The translations under genes and the position numbers were made by a program. From Nitrospira sp. (lineage in GTDB: Bacteria; Nitrospirota; Nitrospiria; Nitrospirales; Nitrospiraceae): a stretch of DNA of 9,438 bases. The stretch spans positions 1 through 9,438 of the forward strand of contig JACOEF010000295.1 in the NCBI GenBank assembly GCA_024998705.1, read 5' to 3'. The stretch's first letter is position 1, and every line of letters begins with the position of its first letter. The notes under the pieces are model-generated. The model made no database searches, was not told where the DNA came from, and worked only from the letters and a program-made list of their open reading frames with translations. Shown in pieces: positions 6,015 to 9,438 of the stretch.

Positions 6015-8720
6015 ATGCAAATAGCCGCTCGCCTGTTCGTCAGAAATGTCTGGCTGCAAGCCGTCGTCATCGCGCTGGCGTCAGTGAGCCTCAGCGAGGT
6101 CATATGGGCGCCGGCGCCGGTGACCTACAGCGCGCTGGAATGGGCGCCCTACGACACCTGGATGCGGCTCCGCCCGCAGCCGACTCCGGACTCACCCTTA
6201 CTGCTGGTCACGAGAGATCGGGCAAGCGAACAACAGTTCGGCACCGGACTTTGGGATCGCAGCCTCCCCGCAAGGCTCATCACGGCATTGCACGATGCGG
6301 GAGCGGCGGCGATCGGGCTCGACATTCCACTCGACCTCCCAAGCCCGCCCAACCTCGGCGGCGCCGTGAGTGACGCCTTGCTGATGGAAGCCGTGACTCC
6401 CGCCGGAACCGTCTCCTACCCCGCCTTGCCGACTGCTCCCGTCGAGCAGGAGACGGCACTCTCCGCGATGCCTGCGCACGGCCTTCCGTCGGGCCGAAGC
6501 GCTATACAGCCGGTCCTGGACCCCGATCGTATCGTACGCCGGGCTGAGTTCTTTCACGAAAACGGAACGGACGTACGCCCGGCCCTGGGCCTCTCCTTGG
6601 CTGCGACATTCTGGCAGATTCCCTTGGACCAGGTGGAACGACGCTCCGGACAGCTCCGGGTGCAGCACGCCAGATGGCCGAACGGTACGACGGATTCCCT
6701 GACGATCCCGCTCGACCGTCAGGGCCGCCTTCTGCTCAATTTCGCCGGGCGACAGGTTCCCGCATCGTTCCCCGGCATCACGGTGTTGGAACTTTCCCGC
6801 CTCCTCGACCGGCAGGAGAATGACGCGCTCAGCACGCTGATCAACGGCAAAGTCGTCTTCTTGCTCACCCAGCCGCCCCCGCAACTGGAACGGACCCTCC
6901 CTTCAGGCGACGACGCATCGGACATGATCCTCCAGGCGCACCTGCTCCACACGCTGCTCACCCGAAACTGGATTCATGAGCTCGCGCCGATTGAGCGACT
7001 CCTCCTGACCATTGCCCTTTGTCTCGCTATCGCCTGGATGGTCCTTCGGTGGACGGATTGGAAGGGGCTGCTCCTGGGAATCGGAAGCCTCCTCTTCTAT
7101 CTGGCCGTCGGGCTGATCTCGCTCACCAAGGCCCAGTGGGTACTGCCGTTTGTGATCCCTGTCACGGCAGCCGTCACCGTACTCGTGACGACCAGCCTGC
7201 TAGGGCAGGTCGTAGCAACCCGACGCCTGGCCCTGCTGGAGCAGGACATGCTGCAGGTTCAACAACACCTGGTATCGATTCGCGAAGCCCTGATCTATAG
7301 GGAGACGGCCGTGGAATCCCTGGAAGAAGACCTCGAATCGGCCCGCGCCGGCATGTCCCACTCAGCCTTCAGGGAAGCCGAATCGACCAAACTCGCCGCC
7401 GAGCTTCAGCTCAAAATCGCCGAGGCCCAAGCGCAGGAGGAGGCGACGCGGCAGCGCATGGACGAACTCGAACGGCAGCTGCAGAACCTGCGGGCTGCAA
7501 CAATTAGCTCGGCGCCCCTGGGAAATGCCGAACAGGAAACACTCCGCCGGGAATGCGCGCACGTGGGCATCGTCACCAGAGCCCCTGCCATCTTGACCAT
7601 GTTTCGCGATCTCAAGAAAGGCGCCCGTTCCACCGTCACCGTCCTGATCACCGGCGAGCCGGGAACAGGCAAAGAGCTGTTTGCGCGCGCGGTGCACCGC
7701 CTGAGTCCGCGATCGGCCCAACCCTTCATTGCGGTGAACATGGCGGCAATCTCTCCGGAGCTCTTCGAGAGCGAGCTCTTCGGCCACGTGCACGGCAGCT
7801 TCACCGGTGCGCTCACGGATCGTAAAGGCTATTTCGAACTGGCGCATCACGGCACCGTCTTCCTGGACGAAATCGGCGACCTTCGTCTCGACCATCAAAG
7901 TAAACTGTTACGGGTGCTGCAAGACCGGACCTTCTATCGCGTCGGGGCGACGAGTCCCACCACCGTCGATGTCCGGATCGTCGCGGCCACCAACAAAGAT
8001 CTTCAGCGTGGCGTATCCGAAGGCTGGTTGCGCGAGGACCTGTATTTTCGACTCAAAGGTCTCGTTCTGCACCTGCCGCCGCTGCGAGAGCGACCCGGCG
8101 ATATTCCGCCCCTCGCAGACGCCTGTTTGCAGGAAGCCGCAACGCAGCCGGCCCATGCACATATCCGGCTCTCGGAAGAGGCGCTGGCGGCGCTGCAGGG
8201 ACAGACATGGAACGGCAATGTGCGAGAGTTGCGCCAATGCCTCGAACAGGCGATCGCACTCTCGGACGGCCCGATCATCACAGCAGCCGACCTCCGCCTC
8301 TCGGACACGCCTTCTCCCGCCGTCGTCACCACCGGGACCAAACCGCTCCTCCCCGATCCGGCCGGGGACATCGCCGTGCTGGACCAGTTACGCCAACACC
8401 GGTTCGATATGCAGGCGACGGCCAAGGCGCTGGGATGGGATCGCAGCACCGTCACACAACGGCTAAAGGGCCTCTGTTTTCAGGCACTCGTAGAATCGGG
8501 AAGAGACCAGGCAAAGGCCGCGGCCGCCCTTGCAGGGGACCCATCCTTACTCCGTACGGTCGAACTGAAACTCACGGACTACTATGGCCACTTGATGGAC
8601 ACGATCGAGCCCTTCCCCACGGCGGAAGAGGCCCTGCTCGATTGTAAACGGCGTTTCAAGAATCTTCCCGATCGGCACTTCAAGTCTGTTGAAGCCCTGG
8701 TTCGGCAACATTTCCAGTAG
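6015..8720 (+). CDS. Membrane-bound CHASE2-sigma54 AAA+ transcriptional activator
   Basis: A 901-residue bacterial enhancer-binding protein fused to an extracytoplasmic sensor. Layout: TM1 (about 10-32); CHASE2 domain (about 40-320) with YDTWMRLRP, the GAAAIGLDIPLD strand and DPDRIVRRAEFF; three TMs (about 327-345, 350-370, 375-400); coiled coil (about 403-495); AAA+ domain (about 515-760); DNA-binding tail. The AAA+ core looks active: Walker A GEPGTGKE (547-554), Walker B VFLDE (615-619), sensor I ATN (658-660), arginine fingers in REDLYFRL (Arg673, Arg679) and sensor II GNVREL (734-739). The sigma54-contact loop reads GSFTGA (594-599) instead of GAFTGA. The tail holds one clear Fis-type HTH (about 786-820, ATAKALGWDRSTVTQRLKG), a second Fis-like segment (about 821-858) and a 40-residue basic end. 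There is no receiver or PAS domain, so the signal presumably passes from CHASE2 through the TMs and coiled coil. ATG 6015 lacks a Shine-Dalgarno, but an in-frame stop at 5997-5999 rules out an upstream ATG. Translation may be coupled to the TPR gene. Confidence 0.95.
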   Translation: MQIAARLFVRNVWLQAVVIALASVSLSEVIWAPAPVTYSALEWAPYDTWMRLRPQPTPDSPLLLVTRDRASEQQFGTGLWDRSLPARLITALHDAGAAAIGLDIPLDLPSPPNLGGAVSDALLMEAVTPAGTVSYPALPTAPVEQETALSAMPAHGLPSGRSAIQPVLDPDRIVRRAEFFHENGTDVRPALGLSLAATFWQIPLDQVERRSGQLRVQHARWPNGTTDSLTIPLDRQGRLLLNFAGRQVPASFPGITVLELSRLLDRQENDALSTLINGKVVFLLTQPPPQLERTLPSGDDASDMILQAHLLHTLLTRNWIHELAPIERLLLTIALCLAIAWMVLRWTDWKGLLLGIGSLLFYLAVGLISLTKAQWVLPFVIPVTAAVTVLVTTSLLGQVVATRRLALLEQDMLQVQQHLVSIREALIYRETAVESLEEDLESARAGMSHSAFREAESTKLAAELQLKIAEAQAQEEATRQRMDELERQLQNLRAATISSAPLGNAEQETLRRECAHVGIVTRAPAILTMFRDLKKGARSTVTVLITGEPGTGKELFARAVHRLSPRSAQPFIAVNMAAISPELFESELFGHVHGSFTGALTDRKGYFELAHHGTVFLDEIGDLRLDHQSKLLRVLQDRTFYRVGATSPTTVDVRIVAATNKDLQRGVSEGWLREDLYFRLKGLVLHLPPLRERPGDIPPLADACLQEAATQPAHAHIRLSEEALAALQGQTWNGNVRELRQCLEQAIALSDGPIITAADLRLSDTPSPAVVTTGTKPLLPDPAGDIAVLDQLRQHRFDMQATAKALGWDRSTVTQRLKGLCFQALVESGRDQAKAAAALAGDPSLLRTVELKLTDYYGHLMDTIEPFPTAEEALLDCKRRFKNLPDRHFKSVEALVRQHFQ

Positions 8721-8766
8721 CCTACTCAGACGCACGGAATTTCAGCACAGGACCACAGCGACTCCC

Positions 8767-8832
8767 ATGAACAACCGCTTCAGCAAAGAACAGTCGGAAC
8801 CACCCAACACTCCAGGCACGGTCCTCTCATGA
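8767..8832 (+). CDS. Possible 21-residue leader peptide before the methyltransferase gene
   Basis: ATG 8767 opens a frame of 21 codons whose TGA overlaps the methyltransferase ATG (ATGA at 8829-8832). The peptide is polar (starts MNNRFSKEQSE, ends GTVLS) and matches nothing I know. Because neither this ATG nor ATG 8829 has a clear Shine-Dalgarno, translational coupling through this frame is conceivable, but a frame of this size is also expected by chance. Confidence 0.25.
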   Translation: MNNRFSKEQSEPPNTPGTVLS

Positions 8833-9438
8833 GCACGCCACCACTGGTGCATTGGACCGAGGCCGATCAGCCCTGCGCTGCGCGCTGGCGCTCGGAATGG
8901 GGAGCCCCACCGCCCACACGTGTGACCATTGCGGACGACAGCATGACCGCCGATGCTGCGCACCGCCTGGCCTGCGAAGGAACCGCGCTGCTCTGGCGAG
9001 GCGATTTCCAGAATGCCCGACAGTTACTCAACGCCATGGCTCGGCGTGCCGACCGCCATCCCCCCAAACCCGGCACCTCGCCGGCGGAGTCCTTCCATTT
9101 TCATCGACAGACTCAATCCCGCCGGGCGCGTATCCTCGGCATGCTGCTCGTGGCCCTTGAAGACGACTACGACATTCGTCTCCGCCGCGCCCCCGATCTT
9201 CGACTCGCCTGCACGGAAGCCTATGGCCCCTGTGAAGGGCCCGCACTGGTTTCACTCCGCGAACTGCTGGGACTCGTCGGCGCACACGAATGGCGTAAGA
9301 ACGGGGTGCTCGTCCCTGCGCTCGGTGACCGCATCCACCCCCACTATGGCGTGTTCGCTCCGATTCGCAGCGAGTATGTGGATCTGGTGGCTCACGCGCC
9401 ACTGCCGTCCTGCGCACGTGCCTTCGACATCGGAACCG
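8829..9438 (+). CDS. Class I SAM-dependent methyltransferase, 5' part (cut by window end)
   Basis: The frame is open from ATG 8829 to the window edge, 203 complete codons. The N-terminal ~170 residues are a helical, accessory-type region (HRLACEGTALLWRGDFQNARQLLNAMARRAD, FHFHRQTQSRRARILGMLLVALE). Then comes HPHYGVFAPIRSEYVDLVAHAPLP, followed by ARAFDIGT at the very edge. That order, a 'GVF.P.R.EYV.LV' segment leading into a strand ending D-I-G-T, is the usual lead-in to motif I, the SAM-binding glycine loop, in HemK/'MTS'-like methyltransferases. The catalytic motif is outside the window, so the substrate (protein, rRNA or small molecule) cannot be told. It lies 108 bases after the CHASE2-sigma54 gene, same strand, with no terminator visible between them. 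The start has no clear Shine-Dalgarno; no alternative in-frame GTG or TTG is seen just upstream. Confidence 0.82.
   Translation, partial: MSTPPLVHWTEADQPCAARWRSEWGAPPPTRVTIADDSMTADAAHRLACEGTALLWRGDFQNARQLLNAMARRADRHPPKPGTSPAESFHFHRQTQSRRARILGMLLVALEDDYDIRLRRAPDLRLACTEAYGPCEGPALVSLRELLGLVGAHEWRKNGVLVPALGDRIHPHYGVFAPIRSEYVDLVAHAPLPSCARAFDIGT

Noticed and set aside
5867..6373. Alternative-frame gene beginning at the palindrome and running into the CHASE2 gene.
   Set aside because: Most of it overlaps the start of the well-supported CHASE2 protein, it has no ribosome site, and its composition is that of an off-frame reading.
4563..8720. The TPR gene and the CHASE2 gene are in the same frame, separated only by one TAG and five codons, suggesting stop read-through into a giant fusion.
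   Set aside because: A fusion would put the exported TPR part before TM1 and invert the CHASE2 topology, leaving AAA+ and HTH in the wrong compartment. Sharing a frame has a one-in-three chance.
9028..9417. Minus-strand frame at the right edge.
   Set aside because: It is antisense to the methyltransferase frame, which has recognisable motifs up to the SAM-binding loop.

Overview
The window is GC-rich and densely coded. It looks like a chromosomal segment from a Gram-negative-type bacterium, because several products carry Sec signal peptides, one is a periplasmic HtrA-type protease, and one is a membrane-anchored sigma54 activator. The gene mix (a CHASE2 sensor fused to a sigma54 AAA+ domain, TPR/Sel1 exported protein, YjbQ, HD-domain protein, stand-alone HIT protein) resembles Nitrospirota such as Nitrospira, or possibly a deltaproteobacterial lineage. 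That placement is inference from style, not from a marker gene. I see no rRNA, tRNA, CRISPR array, IS element, integrase or attachment site.

Left part, minus strand (about 2611 down to 1): a well-formed sigma70-like promoter at 2582-2611 reads leftward into a tight three-gene operon. Its genes are a degenerate HD-GYP-like protein (2541-1666), a YjbQ/UPF0047 protein (1664-1242) and a single-PDZ trypsin-like protease of the DegP/DegS type (1240-113), with one-base gaps between them. After about 100 bases, a start codon with a strong Shine-Dalgarno opens another leftward gene that leaves the window almost at once (14-1).

Middle part, plus strand (2704-4448): divergent from that operon is a small exported protein (2704-3321). 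It overlaps a HIT-family nucleotide hydrolase/transferase by ATGA (3318-3767), followed 18 bases later by a three-helix membrane protein of unknown function (3786-4448).

Right part, plus strand (4563-9438): an exported TPR/Sel1-repeat protein (4563-5999) precedes a 901-residue membrane-bound, single-polypeptide sigma54 activator (6015-8720). The activator's predicted layout is TM, periplasmic CHASE2, three TMs, coiled coil, AAA+ with a GSFTGA loop, and a tandem Fis-like DNA-binding tail. This pair is the most interesting content: an exported repeat protein next to a receptor that could couple a periplasmic signal directly to sigma54 transcription without a histidine kinase or receiver domain. 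The window closes with the 5' part of a class I SAM-dependent methyltransferase gene (from 8829), cut at its glycine-rich SAM-binding motif; a 21-codon reading frame sits immediately before it.
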